DNA from: Timaviella obliquedivisa GSE-PSE-MK23-08B
GTDB lineage: Bacteria; Cyanobacteriota; Cyanobacteriia; Elainellales; Elainellaceae
NCBI GenBank assembly: GCA_019358855.1
Contig: JAHHII010000002.1
Span: 1 to 64,000, forward strand
Reading direction: 5' to 3'
Length of the DNA: 64,000 nucleotides
The position numbers and the translations under genes were made by a program. The notes beneath the pieces were generated by a model, which had not been told where the DNA came from, made no database searches, and was given only the letters and a program-made list of their open reading frames with translations. This document shows positions 9,241 to 18,291 of the stretch, piece by piece. Positions within the stretch are counted from its first letter, which is position 1; every line of letters starts with the position of its first letter.

Positions 9241-10788
9241 ATGGCTCAGTCTGCCTTTCAGGGTGTAACCGTCTTACCAATGGATGAATACAATCAAACC
9301 CTGGTTTCCCAGGTTCATCCGCCAGATTGGGTGAACCCGGCTCCGGCAAGCTGTTATGACTTAGTTGTTATTGGTGCAGGCACAGCAGGGTTAGTTGTAG
9401 CGGCAGGTGCAGCAGGGTTAGGAGTGGGCTTGAAAGTAGCGCTGATTGAACGACATTTGATGGGTGGCGATTGCCTAAATGTGGGTTGTGTGCCTTCTAA
9501 GTGCTTGATTCGATCTTCACGAGTGGTGGCTGATATGCGAGATTCTAAGCCTTTTGGGATTGAGCCTCCTGATCAGATTGCGATCGATTTTCCAGCAGTG
9601 ATGGCTCGAATGCGACAGATACGAGCAGGCATCAGCCCCAATGACTCGGCTTCAAGATTTCAGAACATTGGAGTAGATGTCTTTTTAGGGGACGGGCGGT
9701 TTACTAGTGAGCGAAGTATACAAGTCGGTAATCAGACCCTTCGCTTCAAAAAAGCGGCGATCGCCACGGGCGCACGCGCTACCAGTCCTTCCATTCCTGG
9801 CATTGAGGAAGCGGGATACTTAACCAACGAAACTGTCTTTTCCTTGACCGATCGCCCTAATCGCCTAGCTGTGATCGGTGGCGGGCCCATTGGCTGCGAG
9901 TTAGCACAGACGTTTCAAAGGTTAGGGTGCGAGGTAACTCTGATCCACAAAGGCTCTCATCTACTTGACAAAGAAGATGCTGATGCGGCAGAAATTGTGC
10001 AGCAAAATTTTATTCGTGAAGGCGTTCGCTTAATGTTAAATGCTCAGATTGAGCGGGTAGAAAAAACGACAGATGGCAAAGTGATTACATTCAAGTCGCA
10101 GAACCAAGAAGACGCTATTACCGTAGACGAAATTTTAGTAGGGGCGGGACGATCGCCCAACATAGAAGGACTTAATCTAGAAGGAGTCGGGGTAGACTAT
10201 GACCCCAAAAAGGGCGTATTAGTCAATGATTATCTGCAAACTACTAATCCTAAAATCTACGCGGCAGGCGATATTTGCATGGATTGGAAGTTCACCCATG
10301 CGGCAGATGCGGCGGCGCGAATTGTGATTAAAAATATGTTCTTCTCGCCCTTGGGTTTAGGTCGCTCAAAGTTGAGTGGTTTAGTGATGCCTTGGGTTAC
10401 TTATACCGATCCAGAGATTGCCCATGTCGGACTCTATGAGTCTCAGGCACGACAGCAAGGTATTGAGATCAGCACAATACAAATCCCTTTTAAGGAGGTC
10501 GATCGGGCGATCGTTGATGGTGAATTAGAAGGTTTCATCAAAATTCTTCACCAAAAAAGCAGCGACAAAATTTTAGGAGCAACCATTGTCGCCAGACACG
10601 CCGGAGAGATGATTAGCGAAATTACCACTGCCATGATTGGAAACGTTGGACTTGGCAAGCTTTCAAGCGTCATTCATCCGTATCCAACCCAAGCCGAAGG
10701 GATTAAAAAAGCAGCAGATGCCTATCGTCGGACTCTACTAACGCCCCAGATTAAAGCGTTTCTAAAAATCCTGACGAGGATTTCTTAA
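9241..10788 (+). CDS. FAD-dependent pyridine nucleotide-disulfide oxidoreductase, MerA-like
   Basis: The flavin-binding GAGTAGL motif lies near residue 45, the redox pair is Cys78/Cys83 (GGDCLNVGCVPSKC), and the NAD(P)-binding GGGPIGCELAQ lies near 220. The C-terminal dimerisation domain carries HPYPTQAEG. This is the class I disulfide reductase architecture of mercuric and lipoamide reductases. It lacks the N-terminal metal-binding domain and the C-terminal cysteine pair of true MerA, so mercury reduction is unlikely; the substrate is unknown. It has a good ribosome site (CAGGGAGAAAA) before ATG 9241. Pairing or fusion with TVP38 proteins is recurrent in bacteria and suggests a joint membrane-redox role. 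Confidence 0.9.
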   Translation: MAQSAFQGVTVLPMDEYNQTLVSQVHPPDWVNPAPASCYDLVVIGAGTAGLVVAAGAAGLGVGLKVALIERHLMGGDCLNVGCVPSKCLIRSSRVVADMRDSKPFGIEPPDQIAIDFPAVMARMRQIRAGISPNDSASRFQNIGVDVFLGDGRFTSERSIQVGNQTLRFKKAAIATGARATSPSIPGIEEAGYLTNETVFSLTDRPNRLAVIGGGPIGCELAQTFQRLGCEVTLIHKGSHLLDKEDADAAEIVQQNFIREGVRLMLNAQIERVEKTTDGKVITFKSQNQEDAITVDEILVGAGRSPNIEGLNLEGVGVDYDPKKGVLVNDYLQTTNPKIYAAGDICMDWKFTHAADAAARIVIKNMFFSPLGLGRSKLSGLVMPWVTYTDPEIAHVGLYESQARQQGIEISTIQIPFKEVDRAIVDGELEGFIKILHQKSSDKILGATIVARHAGEMISEITTAMIGNVGLGKLSSVIHPYPTQAEGIKKAADAYRRTLLTPQIKAFLKILTRIS

Positions 10789-10914
10789 AGTTTTTTTGTG
10801 CTTTGCAGATAGTTTTCTGAAGGCAGCCTATTCTTCTGGCACATTCAAGTTAAAGCCATAGAAGTTAAGGACTATAAATTAGACTTGTCGTAAAGTTGGG
10901 TTGGCATCTGGCTC

Positions 10915-12156
10915 ATGGCTTCTATCGCCCGCAAAAATTTATTTGAAGACATTCCCCGTTTCTTAGTCGCGCAAGCAGGGATCATGTTTGCAGTGAGCTT
11001 GGTGACGATTCAAACTGGAATTCTTAACGGCTTTACTCGCTCTACAGGCGTTTTGATCGATCGCTCCCAAGCTGATATTTGGGTGACCAGCAAAGACATG
11101 GTTTACCTAGAACTAACGTTGCCCATGCCTGCTGGCAATCTTAACCAAGCGCTTAAAATTCCGGGTGTAGCCAGAGCCGAACCGCTGCTGTTAGGCGGTG
11201 GAATTTGGCGTAACCCTGAAGGGAAACTGAGCACCACTCGCATTTTTGGCTTTGATCCGGCAGGGCAACTGTTCAACGCTTTTGAAGTTACGGAAGGCAG
11301 CTTAGATGCACTGAAGCAGCCTTACTCGATCATGGTTGACCGTGCCAACCTCAAAAACCTGAACATTGAGAAAGTGGGTGATACTGCCACCATCGGCGCA
11401 CTCAGCCTTGAGGTGGTCGGGATGACCCAAGGATCTCAGTCGATCGCTTCGGGCAACTTTCTGTTTGCATCCATCGAAAATACGAAAGCTTACGCCACCG
11501 GAAATCGGACTGCCAACCTCAACTGCCGTACGGAAGCCGACCAGTTTCTCTGCACCAATGTGTATGAACAGTCGCCTGCCTCGAATCCTGCCACGATCGC
11601 CCCAACGCCTCTAACCGCGACCGATCCTATTAGCTACATCCTAGTGCGCGCCCAACCCGGACAAGATCTAGAAGCACTTAAGCGCCAACTCGAAGCCAAC
11701 CTGCCCGACACTCGCGCTTACACCCGCGCTGAAATGGCGCAGATCACTCGCAGCTATTGGCTCCGTCGAACTGGAGTGGGTTTTATTTTGGGGCTAGGAG
11801 CCACGGTGGGCTTCATTGTAGGGGTAGTGATTGTCGGACAAATTCTTTATTCCTCAGTGTCTGATCACTTAAAAGAGTTTGCCACCCTGAAAGCGATGGG
11901 TGTATCTGACCGGGTGCTTTACAGCATTATTATTGAACAGTCTTTGTGGATGGCAGTACTGGGTTATCTTCCCAGTATGGCGATTTGCTTGGGGCTTGGA
12001 GCTTGGACATTTGCGACCCAGGGGGTAACGATTTTAGTAACGCCGCTGATGGCAACTGGCGTGTTAGGAATTACTGTTTTTATGTGTGTGGGTTCGGCGG
12101 TGTTTGCGATTCAGAAGGTAACTCATGTTGACCCTGCGGTAGTTTTCAAGTCATAG
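10915..12156 (+). CDS. devC: DevC-type ABC transporter permease (FtsX/MacB fold)
   Basis: The protein has a short N-terminal helix (about residues 20-40), a large extracytoplasmic MacB-like domain (about 45-280) and three C-terminal helices forming an FtsX-like module, ending HVDPAVVFKS. With a DevA ATPase and a DevB membrane-fusion protein, DevC forms an export pump; in heterocyst-formers it moves envelope glycolipids, and paralogues export other substrates. At 413 residues it is slightly longer than classic DevC (about 385), with an insert near residue 195-220 containing several cysteines. The ATPase gene follows at 12454. No devB lies nearby. Confidence 0.9.
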   Translation: MASIARKNLFEDIPRFLVAQAGIMFAVSLVTIQTGILNGFTRSTGVLIDRSQADIWVTSKDMVYLELTLPMPAGNLNQALKIPGVARAEPLLLGGGIWRNPEGKLSTTRIFGFDPAGQLFNAFEVTEGSLDALKQPYSIMVDRANLKNLNIEKVGDTATIGALSLEVVGMTQGSQSIASGNFLFASIENTKAYATGNRTANLNCRTEADQFLCTNVYEQSPASNPATIAPTPLTATDPISYILVRAQPGQDLEALKRQLEANLPDTRAYTRAEMAQITRSYWLRRTGVGFILGLGATVGFIVGVVIVGQILYSSVSDHLKEFATLKAMGVSDRVLYSIIIEQSLWMAVLGYLPSMAICLGLGAWTFATQGVTILVTPLMATGVLGITVFMCVGSAVFAIQKVTHVDPAVVFKS

Positions 12157-12453
12157 ACGTTGAAAAGAAGATGTTATGTAGTATTCAGTTTCGAGTCCGG
12201 ATTGGAGGCGATCGTCCTAGAAGGATTGACAACTCATCCCAGCAAATTTAGATGGAACAGTTTAACGTCCTGCACATTCATAGATAGAGATTGAACATTT
12301 TGCCTCAATACTAAAACATAAGTCTAAAGCCATTGGTTTAAGAGACTTGGTCAAAATAAACAGGGTTCACTCAATTTAAGGATCTACCTCAAATCCGGTA
12401 GCCCGATAGACTAAAGATCTGAATATCTGCACCCCCTACTCAACTAAACGCGA
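12157..12453. other. devC-devA intergenic spacer
   Basis: Nearly 300 bp separate the permease from its ATPase, much more than in a compact operon. No reading frame with coding character or clear terminator was found. A separate promoter for devA is possible; I could not fix one. Confidence 0.45.
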
Positions 12454-13224
12454 ATGACTGCCACGCCGATTCAATTTCAAGTCGATCTAACAGAGCCTCC
12501 CACAGTTCTGAGTTCAAGTTCTCACGAGATACTTGACCCATTCATGGGAACAAGGGCGATTGTTGCTAGGGGTGTAGAAATGGTTTTTCAGAGTGGCAAC
12601 CAGAAATATCACGCCCTCAAAACTATCAATCTAGATGTTTACCGAGGTGATATTCAACTCTTGATGGGCCCTTCAGGCTCTGGCAAAACGACGCTTTTGT
12701 CAATTTTGGGTGGAATTTTAACTCCAACATCAGGCAGCGTTTGCCTAGCAGGACAAGACTTGACTAAAATGTCGCGATCGCAGCTTGCTAAGTTCCGGCT
12801 CAAAAATATTGGCTTTATTTTTCAAGAATTTAACCTTTTTCCGGCTCTGACAGCAGTTGAGAACGTAGAAGTTGCCCTGAAGCTCAAAGGGTTTAAGGGA
12901 GGAGCAGTGCATAAGGAGGGGCTGTTTTTACTAGAACAGGTGGGGCTAGCCGATAAAGCGAAGAGTCTTCCCCGCGATCTGTCAGGTGGACAAAAGCAGC
13001 GAGTGGCGATCGCCCGTGCCCTCGCCGGAAGTCCTCAGTTCATCATGGCAGATGAACCGACAGCAGCCTTAGATTCTCAAAGCGGTCATGCGGTCATTAC
13101 GCTCTTGCGTCAACTTGCAAAAGAGCATAATCGGACAGTGTTAATGGTGACCCACGATCCACGAATTATGGATGTAGCCGATCGGGTAACAAACTTAGAA
13201 GATGGTGTTTTGCAGACTGTTTAG
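12454..13224 (+). CDS. devA: DevA-type ABC transporter ATP-binding protein
   Basis: This is a cytoplasmic ATPase that powers the DevC-type exporter. It shows Walker A GPSGSGKTT near residue 73, Q-loop FQEFNLF, signature LSGGQKQRVAIARAL, Walker B FIMADEPTAALD and H-loop THD. Length 256 is typical for MacB/LolD/DevA ATPases. About 45 N-terminal residues precede the domain and look divergent, so an internal start (for example the ATG at about 12544) is possible. It lies 297 bp after devC on the same strand. Confidence 0.92.
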   Translation: MTATPIQFQVDLTEPPTVLSSSSHEILDPFMGTRAIVARGVEMVFQSGNQKYHALKTINLDVYRGDIQLLMGPSGSGKTTLLSILGGILTPTSGSVCLAGQDLTKMSRSQLAKFRLKNIGFIFQEFNLFPALTAVENVEVALKLKGFKGGAVHKEGLFLLEQVGLADKAKSLPRDLSGGQKQRVAIARALAGSPQFIMADEPTAALDSQSGHAVITLLRQLAKEHNRTVLMVTHDPRIMDVADRVTNLEDGVLQTV

Positions 13225-13271
13225 GTCGCTAATTTGTGCCATCTTAATTTGTGCCAGCTAGTATCTTATCG

Positions 13272-14237
13272 CTACCGTTTTAGAGATTGCCGCAAGGTTT
13301 CTTCTACCGATCGAGGATTCCAGCCTAATTCTTTTCTGGCTTTATCACCGCTGACTCGAACACAGCGATCGTAAATATAATGAACCCGCTCCCGGCTGAT
13401 AGGCGGCTGCCAACTCAGTAAGTGTCCAATGGGTTCAAGAATATTGCCGACCAGTCGAACGACAGGTTGAGGAACCTCTGTGGGGGCAGGAATGCCAGTC
13501 TCTTGACTCAAAAATTGGAACATTGCACGAGTAGAAAGATCCCCAGTAGAAATAATGTAGTGAGAACCTGAGGGAGCATGGTCGGCAGCAAGAATCATAG
13601 CACTAACCAAATCATCGACATGGACGATACCTGTAATGCGATCGCCCCCTGCCCAAACTTTCAATTTGCCGTTCAGAAACGTATCCATTACTGGACCAAA
13701 GTGCGGATCATCGGCTCCAAAGATTCCCGATGGCATCACGCTGACAACCGGAAAACCCACTACGGCAAATTGATCGACGATCTGCTGTGCCTGGTATTTA
13801 GTCGAGTCGTAAGCAGAGGAAAACCCTTGTTGTTGACGCTCAAAAGTTTCATCAATAATTTGACCTTGCGTATCGCCATATACGCCAATGGTGCTGCAAT
13901 AGACCATCTTTTGAACACCCACAGCTTGTGCCGCTTCCAAAACATTGCGAGTTCCCTCAACATTAATGCGCTCCATCCGGGCAGCATCAACGATTCCCAG
14001 TTCTACATAGGCGGCAGTGTGGAACACGCGATCGACCCCTTGCATGGCGGACTGAAGAGAGGCGCGATCGGTGATATCGCCGTAGGCTAGTTGGACATTG
14101 GTAGGAGTGAGGCGGGAAAGATCGCTAGTTTTGCGGACAAGGGCAATGATAGTATGACTCGGCTCACTCTGCTCTACAAGAGCTTTGACCAAGTGGGAGC
14201 CTGTAAAACCGTTGGCTCCAGTGATGAGAGTTTTCAT
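13272..14237 (-). CDS. extended SDR-family NAD(P)-dependent epimerase/dehydratase-like protein
   Basis: It begins with the Rossmann motif TGANGFTGSH (residues 6-15). The active-site block is STIGVYGD near residue 115, with the catalytic pair YDSTK (Tyr and Lys) near 142-146. It is most like dihydroflavonol-4-reductase or sugar-epimerase type extended SDRs (321 residues, typical). The substrate is unknown. The acetyltransferase gene ends 17 bp upstream on the same strand, so both are likely co-transcribed. It converges with devA. Confidence 0.88.
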   Translation of the reverse strand: MKTLITGANGFTGSHLVKALVEQSEPSHTIIALVRKTSDLSRLTPTNVQLAYGDITDRASLQSAMQGVDRVFHTAAYVELGIVDAARMERINVEGTRNVLEAAQAVGVQKMVYCSTIGVYGDTQGQIIDETFERQQQGFSSAYDSTKYQAQQIVDQFAVVGFPVVSVMPSGIFGADDPHFGPVMDTFLNGKLKVWAGGDRITGIVHVDDLVSAMILAADHAPSGSHYIISTGDLSTRAMFQFLSQETGIPAPTEVPQPVVRLVGNILEPIGHLLSWQPPISRERVHYIYDRCVRVSGDKARKELGWNPRSVEETLRQSLKR

Positions 14238-14254
14238 AAAGTAAAAGGAGAGGG

Positions 14255-15400
14255 CTAGAGAGCTTTTTCGTAAATGCGGTAGGTTTTATAGATGGTGCCG
14301 CCAGAAGCTTCGATGAGTTTTCGGGAGGGCATGTTGTCTTCAAAAACCCAGGAAAGTTCGGCGCGTTTGTAGGGCTTGCCTTTCTGAATACCGCCTTTCA
14401 TGCCGAGGTAAATGAGGGCGAGAGGAACAAGTTTGCGGCGATATTCGGGCAAAGAACAAACAGCAATGACTCGACCTTGGTCAATTTGCCGACGATACCA
14501 GAGGAATTTGAGAACGCCTAACCAGTTCAGCTTGCCATTAATATGTTTGAGAGCAATATTATAATCAGGCAGCGCCATCCAAAAGCCAATCATTTCACCG
14601 TTATATTCGGCGATCGGAAAGATATCAGGATCAACTAAACTTTGTAGATCTTTGGCTTCTTCTAAAAATTCTGCTTGAGTACGAGGCGTTGAACTCCAAT
14701 TGCCCGAAAAAGCTTTATTAAATAAGTTATAGAGGGCAATGCAGTCTTGCTCGAAGCCATCGCCTTTAAGACGCAATGGGCGAAAGGTAACACCAGATTT
14801 GCAAGCAATGCGGTAGGACTTGGCAAACTGTTCGGTGAGATTGTGGTTAAGGGGAAGGTCGTAGGCATAAGCATCTTTGGCTTTTCCCCAGCCGTCTTGT
14901 TCCATAAATTTGGGGTAGTAAGACGGGTTATAAGGCATCATCACCATCGGCGGCGAGTCGAAGCCATCCACTAACAAGAGGCAGTTGTTGTGGGTAGACA
15001 GATCGATCGGGCCTCGAGCGATCGCCATTCCCTCGCCTCTCAGCCAATCACTCGCCGCTTGGAACAATGCCTGCGCTACTGCAAAATCTTCAATACACTC
15101 GAAATAGCCAAATAGTCCAATGTTTACGCCTTCGCGTTGAATGAGGCGATCATTAATTGCTGCAACAATGCGCCCTACAACTTCTTGGGTTTGGGGCACA
15201 ACGGCAATAAATTGTTGTAGCCTGCCATATTGAAAGAAAGTATTTTGAGGAGAAAGCTGTTTAGCAATGCTGCTGCGCAACGGTGGCACCCAGTTGGGGT
15301 CGTTTTTATAAATTTTGGCAGGCAGATCGAGGAAGCGATCGCCATCTGCGGCTGTGGTAACGGGTCGGATTTCAATTTGAGCGTTGGCGGTTGCAACCAT
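14255..15400 (-). CDS. GNAT-like N-acetyltransferase family protein
   Basis: The 381-residue product resembles a conserved bacterial family annotated as GNAT acetyltransferases: an early FLDLPAKIYKNDPNWVPPL block, a central RGPIDLSTHNNCLLLVDGFD block, and a C-terminal region ending in ELSWVFEDNMPSRKLIEASGG that matches the acetyl-CoA-binding end of the fold. The substrate is unknown. I chose ATG 15400 (MVATANAQIEIRPV), because the 39 extra residues from a possible ATG at 15517 look non-conserved and basic. It precedes the SDR gene by 17 bp. Confidence 0.75.
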   Translation of the reverse strand: MVATANAQIEIRPVTTAADGDRFLDLPAKIYKNDPNWVPPLRSSIAKQLSPQNTFFQYGRLQQFIAVVPQTQEVVGRIVAAINDRLIQREGVNIGLFGYFECIEDFAVAQALFQAASDWLRGEGMAIARGPIDLSTHNNCLLLVDGFDSPPMVMMPYNPSYYPKFMEQDGWGKAKDAYAYDLPLNHNLTEQFAKSYRIACKSGVTFRPLRLKGDGFEQDCIALYNLFNKAFSGNWSSTPRTQAEFLEEAKDLQSLVDPDIFPIAEYNGEMIGFWMALPDYNIALKHINGKLNWLGVLKFLWYRRQIDQGRVIAVCSLPEYRRKLVPLALIYLGMKGGIQKGKPYKRAELSWVFEDNMPSRKLIEASGGTIYKTYRIYEKAL

Positions 15401-15714
15401 GGTTAACTTGCTGAACTCTTTTAGAGACTTTACCAAACAACCTGACCCTAGCTGCGATCGAAATTTACCTCCACGACCCCGAAGATACGCAGAAAGTTTG
15501 TGGAGATCTATCAACATTAACGTAACATGCCAAAAGATTCTTGCGATCCACCTTAATTAGAGTGATATGCAAAACGTTTCTCTCTAAAAAGAAGTTATGC
15601 CGCAAGCTTATTAGAAGAGGAAACATTTGAAGCCTGCCTATTGCCACCCCAAGGCAAGTTACTTTGAAATTGCCTGTGGGAAATACTTTCAGATTGTTTG
15701 TGGGATGCTTGACA
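15401..15714. other. intergenic region with dispersed repeat
   Basis: The region separates the leftward acetyltransferase from the rightward AT-rich gene. It contains about 90 bp (15531-15620) that recur in altered form at 27284-27400. Beyond the repeat no gene or clear promoter is recognised. Confidence 0.6.
15531..15620. repeat. dispersed repeat, copy A
   Basis: The block begins AAAGATTCTTGCGATCCACC and continues with ATTAGAGTGAT, an A-rich stretch and AAGAAGTTA near its end. The same words occur in the same order at 27284-27400. There are no inverted ends or target duplication. Its nature is unknown. Confidence 0.65.
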
Positions 15715-16308
15715 ATGGATTCAGACTCTAGCCAGAGATTGAAATATCTTTACAAAGAATATGTAAGACTCAATGATAAGGCAGATGATCTTATCAAAAG
15801 CACTTTTGAGGATTTCAAGTTATTTGGAGTAGTAGGTGCAGTTATCCTTATTTGGAAGCCTATTGCTGAACTCACTTTACCCGCAAGCCCAAGGCTCAAT
15901 TCCAGTCTATTTCTATTTTTAGGCTTTCTGAGTCTGCTTACAGTTCTAGGATTAATTGCACTATCAAACTTAATTAAACAATCCTATGCATGGTACTTTG
16001 TGCATAATTTACAAGCTTATGAGATGGAGATTAAAAAAGAATTAGGTGAGGTAGAAGACTCACAAATTTTTAACTTTAATATGGGCAAAGAAGAAGCAAA
16101 ATTTATTATTTCATCTTACCAATTATCATACAGAACATTTACCATTTCATTTGCTATCGTCGTTACTCTTCTACCGTTCATAATTCTGTGTTATTCAAAT
16201 ATTTTTTATGCATTACTTTATCTATTAATATCATTTTTTGGTTTTGCACTGTATTTGCAAATTTTCAGGAGAATGGTCAAGCAATATTCTAATCAAAAAC
16301 TCTTATAA
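15715..16308 (+). CDS. uncharacterised four-helix membrane protein
   Basis: I do not recognise this 197-residue protein. After a charged N-terminus (MDSDSSQRLKYLYKEYVRL) there are two pairs of hydrophobic helices (about residues 35-55 and 65-85, then about 140-185), separated by a polar, charged middle. That layout is seen in several small membrane-effector and sensor families, but I see no diagnostic motif. ATG 15715 is preferred over an upstream TTG at 15664. The gene is clearly more AT-rich than its neighbours and contains almost no HIP1 sites, which suggests transfer. The sequence just after its stop resembles a cassette-type recombination site (see findings). Confidence 0.6.
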   Translation: MDSDSSQRLKYLYKEYVRLNDKADDLIKSTFEDFKLFGVVGAVILIWKPIAELTLPASPRLNSSLFLFLGFLSLLTVLGLIALSNLIKQSYAWYFVHNLQAYEMEIKKELGEVEDSQIFNFNMGKEEAKFIISSYQLSYRTFTISFAIVVTLLPFIILCYSNIFYALLYLLISFFGFALYLQIFRRMVKQYSNQKLL

Positions 16309-16494
16309 ATCGAATTCAAATAGCCTGCGTGAAACTCGAAAGCAGTGAACATGACAAAGCAATGGTGTATTGAACGGCTTAGCACCACAAGTTCAATAAA
16401 GCGGCATGACACTTCGGTCGGAGCGGACTGTTGGAGCGAACCAGCGAGAGAGCTTGGTGGTGATGCAAAAGTTATTTGCTGCTCAACCAGAACG
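16309..16494. other. short non-coding segment with attC-like end
   Basis: The segment contains TATTGAAC/GTTCAATA arms around a 15-nt loop and ends in a block (about 16464-16500) with TGCAAAAGTTATTTGC and AACGTTAGG. A related block occurs near 29038-29080. The end resembles the 3' half of integron attC sites, but the matching 5' core (RYYYAAC) is not clear. Confidence 0.35.
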
Positions 16495-18225
16495 TTAGGG
16501 CGATGGCGACGGGCTGATGCTTGGACTGACACTCGGGGCTGGCACTGCCTCACTAGTCTGAGAGTTTTGTAGTAAAACCTGGGTGTCAAATCGGAAGGTG
16601 CGCCCATCTTGCACCGCAGACGTTACTCCGATCGCCCGAATTGCATTTAAAAGCGCCCGATTGTCGGTTGGCAAAATGGGAAAAGGTAAGTTTGTGTTAT
16701 TTGCCAACGGCTGCACATTCAAGAAAAAATGACCATTGTTGGCTGCTAAATTAGTCGCCGTTGCTTTTCGGAATAGGTCAGCTTCTGCCAATGTTTTTCC
16801 GGCTGCGGGGGCAACTAGGCTGGAGACACCCGGCCCGATCGCCAAGTACAGCACATTCCCATCCAGCCAACCGTGGGTTGCATTTAACGCCGTAAATTGA
16901 GACACCCATTTAACGACTCCAGCATCATTCTGGCTAATTTGGAACTGGTAGCGATCTCTCATCACTTGATCAAGCTTTTTGAGCGTTTGCTCAGCAGCAG
17001 GGCGATCGCTCACCTGCATTAGCAGCATAATCCCAGCCGTGGGAGTGGGATCTAAGTTGGCTGGCGCTGTAATTAAGCCCAGCGCAAATTCTCCATCCAT
17101 CCAAGGCAGAAAATCCTTTTCCACATTCATGCCCGTCAAATTTTCTAACCCTGATTGCACAGCGTTAGTGCTGTAGCCTAAGGTACGAGGAGCAGGATTT
17201 TTTTCATTCTTCTGGCTTGTCTCCTGCCAAAACTGCTTAAGGCTGCCGCCCGAAGTCATCATGACAGTTTGAGCAGGCAACAGGCTGGGCATTCGTTGGG
17301 CTTTGTTATCGGTTCGATACCGTACTTTACTGTTAGCATCAACCCACGACAAGCCCTGCATTCTCATGCCTTCTTGCCCCAAATTGACCGTGCTGATCAT
17401 GCCCTGATTGTTGTGGAGCAAGCTGAGGGCTTGGGGTGGAATCGGCAACGCAGGGTTACTAATTGCCATGTTCTCAGCGGCAGGTACGTTGACATATAGC
17501 CGCATGAAAGGTGCAACAGTTTTAAGCTGCTTGAACGACTGGTTATACTCTGAAATGCGCGATAAAGGCGGCTTACCTTTGAAGGTGTCGATGACCTGCT
17601 CAATGGCTTTGGCGCTGGGCGATACGACGACAAGGCGATTATTGACGACTGTAGCAGCGTAGGCGGGTTCTTCTTTGCCGTGGACTTCTCGGATTTTTTG
17701 TCCTTTATAGTCGCGCTCTACCCATTCTTGTCCGGCAGCGGTTTTGGGAGTTGCCATCAGCGCTTGAGCTTTGGCAGGATTGGCGATCGGTAGGATAAAC
17801 ACGGGTGGCGTATCTACCAATCCGTTCGGGTTAGAGGATTGGATAGCAGGTGAGTTATTTTCTGCTATGGGCGGCAGAAACGCCACGGTCACTTCTTGCC
17901 CAACCCAGGGCTTAATGTCGCGGTTATAGTCCAGCCCGTTGGCAGTGAGGTAGCGATCGCGCAATTTAGCAAAATTTTCTGCTAGAGCTGCCTTCGTATC
18001 CGGATTGCCAAACTGTTGAAGCTGCTGCCATTGGGTTTCGTTAGTGGTAAAAGCTAAGGTCATTGCCGTGGATTGGGGCAAGATTTCCGAACCCACGGGC
18101 AACCCTTCCACCGGAGTGTTTTGTTGCACTACCCACCACAGCGCTATACCCCCACCCGTTAGGGCGATCGCGGCACTCAGGGGCACAAGAGATTTCAGCT
18201 TTTTATTAAATAATTTTTTTATCAT
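16495..18225 (-). CDS. DUF3352 domain-containing protein
   Basis: The 576-residue product matches the cyanobacterial DUF3352 family, whose function is unknown. One N-terminal membrane anchor (about residues 12-32, LVPLSAAIALTGGGIALWW) is followed by a large extracytoplasmic part with ILPQSTAMTLAFTTNETQW near 48 and repeated alpha/beta segments. The C-terminus is a short Ser/Pro-rich tail. The protein is probably periplasmic or lumenal and membrane-tethered. It stands alone on the minus strand, upstream of the recombinase gene's 3' end, with 66 bp between the two. Confidence 0.85.
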   Translation of the reverse strand: MIKKLFNKKLKSLVPLSAAIALTGGGIALWWVVQQNTPVEGLPVGSEILPQSTAMTLAFTTNETQWQQLQQFGNPDTKAALAENFAKLRDRYLTANGLDYNRDIKPWVGQEVTVAFLPPIAENNSPAIQSSNPNGLVDTPPVFILPIANPAKAQALMATPKTAAGQEWVERDYKGQKIREVHGKEEPAYAATVVNNRLVVVSPSAKAIEQVIDTFKGKPPLSRISEYNQSFKQLKTVAPFMRLYVNVPAAENMAISNPALPIPPQALSLLHNNQGMISTVNLGQEGMRMQGLSWVDANSKVRYRTDNKAQRMPSLLPAQTVMMTSGGSLKQFWQETSQKNEKNPAPRTLGYSTNAVQSGLENLTGMNVEKDFLPWMDGEFALGLITAPANLDPTPTAGIMLLMQVSDRPAAEQTLKKLDQVMRDRYQFQISQNDAGVVKWVSQFTALNATHGWLDGNVLYLAIGPGVSSLVAPAAGKTLAEADLFRKATATNLAANNGHFFLNVQPLANNTNLPFPILPTDNRALLNAIRAIGVTSAVQDGRTFRFDTQVLLQNSQTSEAVPAPSVSPSISPSPSP

Positions 18226-18291
18226 TTGTCTCTAGCCAGAAAAGGATGGGCGACACCTGCGACAGAATTTTAGCGCAGGGACGATAGTTAT

